Shown here piece by piece: positions 7,867 to 14,834 of a stretch of DNA of 20,524 nt. Position 1 is the stretch's first letter, and every line of letters starts with the position of its first letter. The stretch is from positions 1 to 20,524 of the forward strand of contig DASUFI010000071.1 in the NCBI GenBank assembly GCA_036274635.1, written 5' to 3'. The DNA comes from DASUFI01 sp036274635. GTDB lineage: Bacteria > Planctomycetota > B15-G4. The translations under genes were made by a program, and so were the position numbers. The notes under the pieces are model-generated. The model had not been told where the DNA came from and made no database searches. It saw only the letters and a program-made list of their open reading frames with translations.

Positions 7867-8612
7867 GGCGTCTCCCGGGACGCGTCGGTGCGCGCGGGCG
7901 GCTGCTCGACGCGGACGATGCGGCCGTCATCCATGACGGCGATGCGGTCCGCGAACTCCACGATGCGGGTGTCGTGCGTGACGACGACGAGCGCGCGGTC
8001 CGGGCCCGCGGCCACGGCGCGCAGCGTCGCCATGACGCGCTGGCCCGTCGCGTGGTCGAGCGAGGACGTGGGCTCGTCGCACACCACGAGGTGCGGGTCG
8101 TGCACCAGCGCGCGCGCGATGGCCACACGCTGCTGCTGGCCGCCCGAGAGCTGCGTCGGCAGGCGGTCGGCCTGCTCGGCCATGTTCACGCGCGCCAGGA
8201 TCTCCCGCGCGCGGTCCACGGCGCGCGGGCGCGGCATCCCCTGCAGCAGCAGCGGCACGGCCACGTTCTCGGCGGCGGTGAGCGAGGGCAGCAGGTTGAA
8301 GGCCTGGAAGACGAAGCCCACGTGGCGGCCGCGGAAGGCGGTCAGCTCGGAGGCCGAGAGGCCGGACGGATCGCGACCGAAGACCTCGCACTCGCCCTCG
8401 GTGCGGTCGAGGATGCCGGCCATGACCGAGATCAAGGTGGTCTTGCCGCAGCCCGACGGCCCCATGAGCAGCAGCACCTCGCCGCGCCGCACGTCCAGGT
8501 CGACGCCGCGCAGGGCCATGACCTTCGTGCCGTTCTCGTACACCTTGGTGACGCCGCGGCAGCGCACCGCGAGCGGCGGCGCCTGGGGCTCGGCGAGGGT
8601 GGCGGCGGACAC
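7863..8612 (-). CDS. ABC exporter ATPase (MacB/LolD/DevA type)
   Basis: 249 aa from a GTG at 8612. All nucleotide-binding motifs are intact: Walker A GPSGCGKTT (51-59), Q-loop Gln103 in FVFQAFNLLPSLT, signature LSGGQ (155-159), Walker B LVVCDE with Glu180, D-loop SSLD, and switch His213 in VTHD. The FVFQ.FNLLP sequence and short length are typical of the LolD/MacB/DevA group that partners with FtsX-like permeases. The usual EPTGNLD is EPTSSLD here. The start lies one base after the permease stop, and the stop overlaps the adaptor start by 4 bases. It powers the exporter with the permease at 8614-9774. Confidence 0.95.
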   Translation of the reverse strand: MSAATLAEPQAPPLAVRCRGVTKVYENGTKVMALRGVDLDVRRGEVLLLMGPSGCGKTTLISVMAGILDRTEGECEVFGRDPSGLSASELTAFRGRHVGFVFQAFNLLPSLTAAENVAVPLLLQGMPRPRAVDRAREILARVNMAEQADRLPTQLSGGQQQRVAIARALVHDPHLVVCDEPTSSLDHATGQRVMATLRAVAAGPDRALVVVTHDTRIVEFADRIAVMDDGRIVRVEQPPARTDASRETP

Positions 8613-8613
8613 T

Positions 8614-9774
8614 TCAGCTCCTGAACACGATGGCCGGCTCGAGCCGGATGACCTTGCGGATGGCCAGCCCCGCCGACAGCAGGCAGATGAAGGTGACCGC
8701 GCCCGCCGACACCAGCAGCAGCTGCCACGGCATGTAGAAGGCCAGCTCCGAGTTGCGCGTGAGGAAGCCCACCAGCGCGGCCGTCCCGACGCCCACGCCG
8801 TAGCCGATCGCGCCCACCACCGCCGCCTGCATCAGGATCATGCGCAGCAGCAGCCCGTTGCCGGCGCCCATGGCCTTGAGCGCGCCGAAGTGCTTGAGGT
8901 TGTCGAGCGTGAAGTTGAAGAAGGTCTGGCCCGCGATGGCGAGGCCCACGATGAAGCCCAGCACGACCGCCACGCCGAAGTTGATCGGGATGCCGGTGTA
9001 CTTGAGGTAGTACTCCATGGTCATGTGCTTGAACTCGTCGCGCGGCAGGGCCTTCAGGCCGGTGGCGGCCTCGATGCGCGCCGACACCGTGTGCGCATCC
9101 TGCCCCGCGGCCGTGCGCGCCAGCACGAAGGACAAGAGCTTGCGCTCGCGCGGCGCGAACTGCGTGGCGCGCGAGTAGGTCGTGTAGACCACGGGCTGGC
9201 TCTGGAAGGTGCGCGACACGCGGCAGATGCCCACCACGATGGCGCGGTGGTCGTTGAGCTCGAGCGTGTCGCCCACGGCCAGCGGCACGGACGGCCCGTC
9301 GGGCCCCGCCGGCTTGCGCGCCAGCTTGCCGCGCGCGCCGTTCTCGTCCACGATCACGCCGTCCGCGCGCCGCAGGTCGGCCAGGCTCCCCTGCAGCATC
9401 TCGGCCGGCCCGCCCATGAGCGTCGCGTCGTCCAGCCCCACCACGATGCAGTTCTGGAAGGTGCCGCTGGGCAGACGCGCCTTGAGCAGGCCCTTGTAGA
9501 GCGGCAGCGCCCAGGCCACGCCCTCCACGCCGCGCACGCGATACAGCTCGGTGTCCTGCAGCGGCTTGATGTCGTCGATGAACATGACCTTGGGGTCCAT
9601 GACCCACACGTCGGCGCCGCCGATGTCCGTGATCGCGGCGTAGGTGCGCGTCATGAGCCCCAGGAAGACGGCCGCCTGCTGCGTGATGAGCAGCGACGCG
9701 AAGGTGAGCCCCATGATGATGCCGAGGTACTTCGTCCGGTCGCCGGTCAGCATCCGCCAGGCGACGAAGTTCAC
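8614..9774 (-). CDS. FtsX/DevC-type ABC exporter permease
   Basis: 386 aa from a GTG at 9774 that overlaps the regulator's stop (GTGA). Four membrane helices are visible, at about 17-39, 263-287, 313-337 and 350-373, with a large periplasmic domain (about 40-260) between the first two: the FtsX-like topology. The segments DNLKHFGALKAMGA and AIRKVIRLEPAIVFR are typical cytoplasmic coupling and C-terminal motifs of this family. One permease gene is present, so it should act as a homodimer with two ATPase copies. With adaptor and channel it resembles the DevBCA-TolC arrangement. Such permeases usually drive export of substrates from the periplasm or outer leaflet (mechanotransmission); the substrate here is unknown. 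Confidence 0.92.
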   Translation of the reverse strand: MNFVAWRMLTGDRTKYLGIIMGLTFASLLITQQAAVFLGLMTRTYAAITDIGGADVWVMDPKVMFIDDIKPLQDTELYRVRGVEGVAWALPLYKGLLKARLPSGTFQNCIVVGLDDATLMGGPAEMLQGSLADLRRADGVIVDENGARGKLARKPAGPDGPSVPLAVGDTLELNDHRAIVVGICRVSRTFQSQPVVYTTYSRATQFAPRERKLLSFVLARTAAGQDAHTVSARIEAATGLKALPRDEFKHMTMEYYLKYTGIPINFGVAVVLGFIVGLAIAGQTFFNFTLDNLKHFGALKAMGAGNGLLLRMILMQAAVVGAIGYGVGVGTAALVGFLTRNSELAFYMPWQLLLVSAGAVTFICLLSAGLAIRKVIRLEPAIVFRS

Positions 9775-10454
9775 GGCTTGCCGTTGGCTCCCGTGCCCCG
9801 CGTGCGCAGGCCGCGCAGGCCGGCGAGGCTCACCGTCGCGATGTGGTCGGCCAGGCGGTCGATGACCTCGGACCCCAGGCTCATGTCAGGGAACAGCCGC
9901 TCGACGACCGCGCGGCTGTGGTGATAGAAGACGCACTGCCCCACCACGCTCATCGTGCCCCAGCGCACCTGCTCCTCGCTGGCGTCCGCGCCGAGGATGC
10001 CGCGCACCACCGCCTGCAGCTGGTCGCACTGCGGGCGGATGACCTCGCCCACGAGACGGTCCAGCGCCTCGGTCGGCTCGATCATCTCGCGTGCCATGAG
10101 CCGGCCGTTGGCCGACTGCAGCCCCGGGTCGAAGATGCGCCGCAGGAACTGCTGCACCGAGATGCGCAGGCGCTGCTCCGGGTCGGCCGGCATCTCGCCC
10201 GGCACCAGCGGATACTTCTCCCGCGCCTGCTCGCAGGCGTTGCGCAGGACCTCGCCGTACAGGCCGGCCTTGTCGCGGAAGTGGTAGTTGATGGCGGCCA
10301 CGTTGGCGTGGGCGCGCTTGCAGATCTCCCGCACCGTGGCGGCGCGGTAGCCCTGCTCGGCGAAGGTCTCCAGCCCTGCGGCCAGGAGCCGTTCGCGGGT
10401 GCCGATGGTCGTGATGTCGTTGTTGGTGATGGTGGTGCCCATGGCTTTGAACAT
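9771..10454 (-). CDS. TetR-family regulator with CecR/CerR-type C-terminal domain
   Basis: 227 aa from an ATG at 10454. The N-terminal helix-turn-helix spans about 19-66 (RERLLAAGLETFAEQGY, TVREICKRAHANVAAINYHF, then DKAGLYGEVL). The C-terminal domain (about 90-205) carries REMIEPTEALDRLVGEVIRP and VVGQCVFYHHSRAVVERLFP, which I recognise as the DUF1956/CerR-type ligand domain found in E. coli CecR (YbiH). CecR controls its own operon, which encodes a YbhGFSR ABC exporter with an HlyD-type subunit, so the match in context is good. Here the regulator is first in a five-gene exporter operon, as expected for an autorepressor relieved by the exported compound or a relative of it. An ATG at 10442 (residue 5) is an alternative start and would give a more normal leader from the predicted promoter. 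Confidence 0.92.
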   Translation of the reverse strand: MFKAMGTTITNNDITTIGTRERLLAAGLETFAEQGYRAATVREICKRAHANVAAINYHFRDKAGLYGEVLRNACEQAREKYPLVPGEMPADPEQRLRISVQQFLRRIFDPGLQSANGRLMAREMIEPTEALDRLVGEVIRPQCDQLQAVVRGILGADASEEQVRWGTMSVVGQCVFYHHSRAVVERLFPDMSLGSEVIDRLADHIATVSLAGLRGLRTRGTGANGKP

Positions 10455-10469
10455 TCGTTTGATTCGATC

Positions 10470-10497
10470 ATTCTAAACTATCGTTTCAAGCCGTCAA
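10470..10497 (-). promoter_or_regulatory. Sigma-70-like promoter of the regulator-exporter operon
   Basis: On the minus strand, TTGACG (10497-10492) and TAGAAT (10475-10470) are separated by 16 bases; each box matches consensus at 5 of 6 positions. It lies in an AT-rich island of about 45 bases, striking in this GC-rich window. Transcription would start near 10463, about 9 bases before the ATG at 10454 or about 21 before the ATG at 10442. Confidence 0.65.
10475..10486. promoter_or_regulatory. Palindromic operator candidate for the TetR regulator
   Basis: AAACTATCGTTT is a perfect AAAC-N4-GTTT inverted repeat. It occupies the promoter spacer and touches the first base of the -10 box, where a bound dimer would block RNA polymerase. 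A related, imperfect AACATTCGTTT lies at 10450-10460 and could be a second half or accessory site. Position and symmetry are seen directly; recognition by this regulator is inference. Confidence 0.55.
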
Positions 10498-10533
10498 GCC
10501 GCGTGTTTCGCAGGGCTGCAGCCACCCCTTCCG

Positions 10534-10539
10534 GATAAT
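10534..10539 (+). promoter_or_regulatory. -10-like box just upstream of rsgA (possible leaderless transcript)
   Basis: GATAAT matches TATAAT at 5 of 6 positions and ends 6 bases before the GTG at 10546. That spacing would place the transcription start at or next to the start codon. No Shine-Dalgarno precedes the GTG, which fits leaderless translation. No clear -35 box is seen at the expected distance. Confidence 0.35.
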
Positions 10540-10545
10540 CCCCGC

Positions 10546-11625
10546 GTGCAGGTCGAAGCCCTGGTCATCGCCGTCGGCAGCCGGAGCTGCGAGGTCTTCA
10601 TCGAGGGCCGCGGCGAGCTGCGCTGCACCCTGCGCGGCAGCCTCTTCAAGACCGGCGACCCCGGCGCGGGCCCCACCGGCCGGCGCAAGGCGGACGGGCG
10701 GCTGGTGGGCGGCCGGCGCGAGACCGGTCGCGCGCGCGACGCGCGCCACGGCGGCGACCGGGCCGGCAAGCGCGACATCGCGGCCGAGCGGCCGGTGGCC
10801 GTGGGTGACCGCGTGCGCGTCGTGCTGCAGTCCGCCTCGGGCGCGCCCGTCGAGGGCGTCGTGGAGGAGGTGCTGCCGCGCCGCAGCGTCCTCGTGCGTG
10901 CCTCGCCCGACGACAAGACCGGCCGCGTGCACGTGCTGGCCGCGAACATCGACCGCCTCGTCATCGTGGCCGCGCTGGCCAACCCGCCGCTGCGCGAGGG
11001 CCTCATCGACCGCTTCCTCGTCGAGGCGGCCCTGCAGGACCTGCCGCCACTGGTGGTCTTGAACAAGGTGGACATCACCGGCGCCGTCGACGACGACGGC
11101 CGGCCCCTCACGCGCGAGGCCGTCGCGCCCTACCGCGCCGCCGGCCTGGCGGTGCTGCAGACCAGCTGCGTCACCGGCGAGGGCATCCCCGAGCTGCGCG
11201 TGCACCTCACGCATGGCACGAGCCTCGTGGTCGGCCACTCGGGCGTGGGCAAGAGCAGCCTCATCAACGCCGTGAGCCCGGGCGGGCTGCAGCAGCGCGT
11301 GGGCGAGGTGGCGGAGTACCACGGCCGCGGCCGGCACACGACCACGGTCGCGCGCCTGCTGCGCCTGTCGGGCACGGAGGGCTGGCTGGTGGACAGCCCC
11401 GGGCTGCGCGAGTTCGGACTGGATGACGTCGCGCCCTCGGACCTCGCGCGCCTGTTCCCGGGCTTCGGCGACCGGCCGGACTCCTGCCGCTTCTCCGACT
11501 GCCGGCACCGGGCGGAGCCGGGCTGCGCGGTGCTCGCCGCCGTGGAGCGCGGCGAGCTGTCGCGCGACCGGCACGCGACGTACCTGCGCGTGCTCGAGGA
11601 GATCGAGGCCGCGCCGAAGTGGTGA
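10546..11625 (+). CDS. rsgA: Ribosome small-subunit-dependent GTPase RsgA
   Basis: 359 aa from a GTG. RsgA is a circularly permuted GTPase that checks late 30S ribosomal subunit maturation. The permuted order is clear: an OB-fold (about 1-120), G4 NKVD (173-176), G1 GHSGVGKSS (230-238), G2-region Thr residues in HTTTVARL, G3 DSPG (283-286), then the zinc-binding knuckle C314-x4-C319-x-H321-x5-C327 and a C-terminal helix. All key residues are present. Oddly, about 35 extra residues rich in Arg, Gly and Asp (about 40-76) lie between RGSLF and PVAVGDRVRV in the OB-fold, where most RsgA proteins have a short loop. The gene is divergent from the TetR regulator and shares its AT-rich intergenic region; it converges on the FG-GAP gene. 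Confidence 0.97.
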   Translation: MQVEALVIAVGSRSCEVFIEGRGELRCTLRGSLFKTGDPGAGPTGRRKADGRLVGGRRETGRARDARHGGDRAGKRDIAAERPVAVGDRVRVVLQSASGAPVEGVVEEVLPRRSVLVRASPDDKTGRVHVLAANIDRLVIVAALANPPLREGLIDRFLVEAALQDLPPLVVLNKVDITGAVDDDGRPLTREAVAPYRAAGLAVLQTSCVTGEGIPELRVHLTHGTSLVVGHSGVGKSSLINAVSPGGLQQRVGEVAEYHGRGRHTTTVARLLRLSGTEGWLVDSPGLREFGLDDVAPSDLARLFPGFGDRPDSCRFSDCRHRAEPGCAVLAAVERGELSRDRHATYLRVLEEIEAAPKW

Positions 11626-11646
11626 GGCTCGCGACTGCTCGCGCGC

Positions 11647-12909
11647 TCAGCTGCCGATCAGCACGCCCAGCGCATTGCTGAGCTGCCAGCTCGAGCCGTG
11701 CTTCACGACCGCCTGCAGGAAGAGGTCCACCGCCAGTCCGCCGCCACCGGGCACGGACGCGCTCATCCCGTCCGACGCGTCCGCGAGGAACGGACCCACC
11801 ACGCCCAGCAGCGGCGCCGGCACCAGCGTCCCGCCCTTGAACGGCAGCGCCCCCTGCGTGAGCGACAGCGCGAAGACGATCGAGTCGCCCGCCGCGGCGC
11901 CCTGCAGCTGCAGCGTCGCCAGGCTGCCGGCGTGCGTGAGCGCGTCGCCACATACCGCGAGGTTCACGTTGCCCGGGCCGCCGAAGCCAAGGTCGGTCTG
12001 GCAGGTGTCGCTCAGCGTCTGATTGCGGAAGTAGGAGGTGCCGGTGCAGCGGGCGACGAGCAGGTCGGGGTCGCCGTCGCCGTCGAAGTCCGCGGCCGCG
12101 ACCGCGTACGTGCCCTTCTCCTGCACGGCGCTGATGCCGACCACGCCCTTCCAGCCCGCGCCCGTGCCGCCGCTGGCCAGCTCCGACTCTTCCTTGATCA
12201 CGAGGCCCTGCTCGCCGGGCACGCTGCCGGTGTTGTGGAAGATGTGCAGCCGGCGGTCGCAGCCGGTGAGGTCGGCATCGACATCCGTGATGAGGACGTC
12301 GTTCCAGCCGTTGAGGTCGAGGTCGCTCAGCACGACGTTCTGCGCGAAGCCGTCGTCGGCGCCGGTGACGTACTGGAAGAGGATCTTCGGCCCGGTGGTC
12401 AGGTGGTTGAGCCCGTCGTAACCCTGGCCGAGCTGGAAGCCGTCGCTGGCGCAGTCCGAGATGGCGAGGTCGGGGAGGGCGTCGCCGTTGAGGTCACCGA
12501 CGTTGAAGCCGTCGATCTCCGCAAATTTCCCGATCGATGAGAGGCCGCCGGCCTGGAACGAGCCGAGGTCGCCCGGGTCGTTGTAGATGGCGAACAGCCC
12601 CGTGGGGTTGCTGAGGTAGCTGAGCTTGACGAGGTCCCGCGCGCCGTCCGCGTCGAGATCGACGATCCGGGCGTTGAGGCCGAAGGCCGACTTGAGCTGC
12701 GTGACGGTCAGGCTTCCGCTGCTGGCATCGAAGAAGTAGCCGCTGCCGTCGTTGACCAGCAGGCGGTCGTTCAGGTCCCAGCTCACCGGCTCGCTGATGC
12801 CGGTCTCGGTGCCGTCGTGGTCGACGAAGTAGAGATCGGGCGCGCCGTCGCCGGTGACGTCGCCCGCGTCGAACTGCGCAAAGCGCGGCGCGACGGCCAG
12901 CCCGACCAC
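11647..12909 (-). CDS. FG-GAP repeat secreted protein, C-terminal part (after frameshift)
   Basis: The protein-like reading begins at about 12945 (GYENGRIPQLFTV) and runs to the stop at 11647; a GTG at 12909 is the first usable start in this frame. Five FG-GAP/VCBS repeats with D-x-D/N-x-D-G-x-x-D calcium loops are visible (GDVTGDGAPDLYF, VDLDADGARDLVK, GDLNGDALPDLAI, SDLDLNGWNDVLI, ADFDGDGDPDLLV). After the propeller comes a beta-rich domain of about 115 residues starting CQTDLGFGGPGNVNLAVCGD and ending with LFLQAVVKHGSS and LSNALGV. I recall this tail from many secreted planctomycete proteins, where it may be a surface or sorting module. Together with 12783-13457 this was one gene of about 603 codons. 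Substrate and role unknown. Confidence 0.85.
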   Translation of the reverse strand: MVGLAVAPRFAQFDAGDVTGDGAPDLYFVDHDGTETGISEPVSWDLNDRLLVNDGSGYFFDASSGSLTVTQLKSAFGLNARIVDLDADGARDLVKLSYLSNPTGLFAIYNDPGDLGSFQAGGLSSIGKFAEIDGFNVGDLNGDALPDLAISDCASDGFQLGQGYDGLNHLTTGPKILFQYVTGADDGFAQNVVLSDLDLNGWNDVLITDVDADLTGCDRRLHIFHNTGSVPGEQGLVIKEESELASGGTGAGWKGVVGISAVQEKGTYAVAAADFDGDGDPDLLVARCTGTSYFRNQTLSDTCQTDLGFGGPGNVNLAVCGDALTHAGSLATLQLQGAAAGDSIVFALSLTQGALPFKGGTLVPAPLLGVVGPFLADASDGMSASVPGGGGLAVDLFLQAVVKHGSSWQLSNALGVLIGS

Positions 12910-13457
12910 GGTGAAGAGCTGAGGGATGCGCCCGTTCTCGTAGCCAGGCCCTGCCAGGCGCCCGCCACATCGTCACCCTGGTTGACATAGACGCGTGGGT
13001 GGCTGATGACCTTGGGTTCGCCGTCGCTCAGGGAGGCGCTGAAGATCACGTCCAGCCAGCCGTCCATGTCGACGTCCGCCAACTTCACGGCGGTATGGAC
13101 GCAGGGGGTGAGGAAGCCCTGGTCGCCGGCGACGTCCGACGCGGACGCGTACAGCGCCGTCTGGTCGGTGAGGACGCCCTCCAGGTTCATGAGCAGGACG
13201 TCGGCATGCTTGGCCAGCTGGCTGCCCTGGGGCTTGCGCGCGACGACAACATCGAGCCATCCGTCCTGGTCGAGGTCGCCGGTCGCGAAGTCGACGTCCG
13301 TGCTGACGTCGCTGACCGCAGCGACGCCGGGGCCCAGCGTGTCCGGCTGCTCGGCGAACTCCACCCAGGCCACGCCGGTCTGCGCAGAGGCGCGGGTGGC
13401 GGCCGCGGCCAGGACCAGCGAAGCGATCGGGAAACGTCGCACGGCGTGCATATGCAT
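12783..13457 (-). CDS. FG-GAP repeat secreted protein, N-terminal part (before frameshift)
   Basis: From an ATG at 13457: a signal peptide (1-25, cut after TRASA), then two FG-GAP repeats (GDLDQDGWLDVVV at 60-72 and ADVDMDGWLDVIF at 127-139). The reading is protein-like to WQGL (residue 171, base 12945); beyond that this frame gives Ser/Arg-rich nonsense to a stop at 12783. Adding one G after CTG at 12945 joins it to the downstream frame as WQGLGYENGRI. The two parts together hold seven repeats, enough for one seven-bladed propeller. ATG codons at 13457 and 13451 are both possible starts; ribosome binding signals are weak. The upstream gene on this strand is the second permease of the exporter, 108 bases away. 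Confidence 0.82.
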   Translation of the reverse strand: MHMHAVRRFPIASLVLAAAATRASAQTGVAWVEFAEQPDTLGPGVAAVSDVSTDVDFATGDLDQDGWLDVVVARKPQGSQLAKHADVLLMNLEGVLTDQTALYASASDVAGDQGFLTPCVHTAVKLADVDMDGWLDVIFSASLSDGEPKVISHPRVYVNQGDDVAGAWQGLATRTGASLSSSPWSGWPSRRALRSSTRATSPATARPISTSSTTTAPRPASASR

Positions 13458-13541
13458 GATCCGTTTGCCACGTAGAAATCGGGCTTGGCGTGAAACGGCC
13501 CTTCATGACGCTGCATACCTTCGCCCGCCGGCGCCGGCCTG

Positions 13542-13563
13542 GGAAGGGGGGATTGGCCCTTCC
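13542..13563 (-). terminator. Hairpin directly after the exporter operon
   Basis: On the minus strand GGAAGGG (13563-13557) pairs perfectly with CCCTTCC (13548-13542) across an 8-base loop, 2 bases after the stop codon at 13566. A GCCGGCGCCGGC self-complementary block follows within about 15 bases. There is no T-tract, so this is a weak terminator or a processing/attenuation structure separating the exporter from the FG-GAP gene. Confidence 0.4.
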
Positions 13564-13565
13564 GG

Positions 13566-14834
13566 CTACTCGTACCGCAGCGCCGCGATGGGGTCGAGCT
13601 TGGACGCCTTGAGCGCCGGCCAGATGCCGAAGATCAGGCCCACGCCGACCGAGCCGCCGAAGCCGGCGATGCGTCCCCACAGCGGCGTCGTGGCGGGCAG
13701 GTTGGGGACGAGGTGGTTGATGCCAGCCACCAGGAGATCGGAGAAGAGGATGCCGCCCAGCCCGCCGATGCCCGTGAGCAGCATGGCCTCGGTGAGGAAC
13801 TGCCAGGTGATGTCGCGGCGCCGCGCGCCGATGGCCTTGCGCACGCCGATCTCGGCCGTGCGCTCCTTGACCGACACGAGCATCATGTTCATCACGCCCA
13901 CGCCGCCCACCATGAAGGCCACGGTGGAGAGCGCGAACATGACCGCGACCGTGGCGAAGATGATCTGGTCGAAGCTCTCGATGATCGAGTCGGCCGTGCC
14001 GATCGAGAAGTCGTTCTCCTCGTTCCACCTCACGCCGCGGCGGCGACGCAGGAGCTCGCCGATCTCCTCGATGGCGTCGTGCATCTTGCCGCTGCGCGCC
14101 TGCACGACGAGGAAGTGGTCGTCCGCGAACGGGTACCACTTGCGGAAGGTGGTGTACGGCACGTAGATGACCCCGTCCTCGCCGTTCTCCGAGCCGAACG
14201 GCCCCTCCTTGTGCTTCTCCAGCGCGCCGATGACCAGCAGCCTGCGCCCCGCGACCTCGATCTCCTTGCCGATCGGGGAGAGGCGCGGGAAGAGCGCGTC
14301 CACGATCTTGGAGCCGACGACGCACACGTCGGCGCGGTGATCGTTCTCGCCGACGGAGAGGAAGCGACCCTCGGCCAGCACGCCGTTGCTGACGACCAGC
14401 GACTCGGGGTAGACGCCGCGCAGGCTGGGCGCGCTCATCTCCTCGCCCTTGTAGCGGGCGACCGACGTGACCTGCCGGGTGTCCAGCTCGGGCGAGACGG
14501 CCTGGACCGACGGGCACAGGTCGCGGATGGCCCAGGCGTCGTCCAGCGTGAGCTTCTTGCGCAGCCGCTCGTCGTCGTCGCCGTCTCCCGGCCCGATGGA
14601 GAAGCGGTACACGTAGATGGTGTTGGTGCCGAACTCCTGCACCTGGTCCACGACGCTCTGGCGGAAGCCGTTCAGCACCGAGGCCACGACCACGATGATC
14701 ACCACGCCGATGAACACGCCGAACATGGTGAGGAAGGAGCGGAACTTGCGGTCCCACAGCGTCTGCACCGCGAGCACGGAGTTCTCGCGCAGGGCCACGA
14801 GGCGCATGAGCAGCGAGTCGCGCACGCGCTTCAT
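13566..14834 (-). CDS. MacB-type ABC transporter permease (second of a pair)
   Basis: 422 aa from an ATG at 14834 that shares its A with the TGA of the upstream permease. The first membrane helix (about 33-55) follows FRSFLTMFGVFIGV. A large periplasmic MacB core domain (about 56-285) is followed by three helices at about 290-318, 345-370 and 385-408. The coupling segment SVKERTAEIGVRKAIGARRRDI (321-342) and the C-terminal ALKASKLDPIAALRYE are textbook MacB/FtsX motifs. No ATPase domain is fused. Compared with its neighbour it has an acidic, Gly/Asp-rich loop (81-90, GPGDGDDDER) and a longer cytoplasmic N-terminus. Two non-identical permeases imply a heterodimeric exporter. Confidence 0.93.
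   Translation of the reverse strand: MKRVRDSLLMRLVALRENSVLAVQTLWDRKFRSFLTMFGVFIGVVIIVVVASVLNGFRQSVVDQVQEFGTNTIYVYRFSIGPGDGDDDERLRKKLTLDDAWAIRDLCPSVQAVSPELDTRQVTSVARYKGEEMSAPSLRGVYPESLVVSNGVLAEGRFLSVGENDHRADVCVVGSKIVDALFPRLSPIGKEIEVAGRRLLVIGALEKHKEGPFGSENGEDGVIYVPYTTFRKWYPFADDHFLVVQARSGKMHDAIEEIGELLRRRRGVRWNEENDFSIGTADSIIESFDQIIFATVAVMFALSTVAFMVGGVGVMNMMLVSVKERTAEIGVRKAIGARRRDITWQFLTEAMLLTGIGGLGGILFSDLLVAGINHLVPNLPATTPLWGRIAGFGGSVGVGLIFGIWPALKASKLDPIAALRYE

Noticed and set aside
7087..9924. 945-codon plus-strand open frame
   Set aside because: Antisense to three well-supported exporter genes and part of the regulator; composition is Arg/His/Gly/Ala-rich with no domain.
10459..10484. Plus-strand promoter for rsgA formed by TTGATT and TATCGT
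   Set aside because: The spacer is only 14 bases and the -10 match is poor; the GATAAT at 10534 is a better candidate.
12940..12950. Programmed ribosomal frameshift in the FG-GAP gene
   Set aside because: No slippery heptamer or obvious stimulatory structure at the site; a lost base in a G run is simpler.
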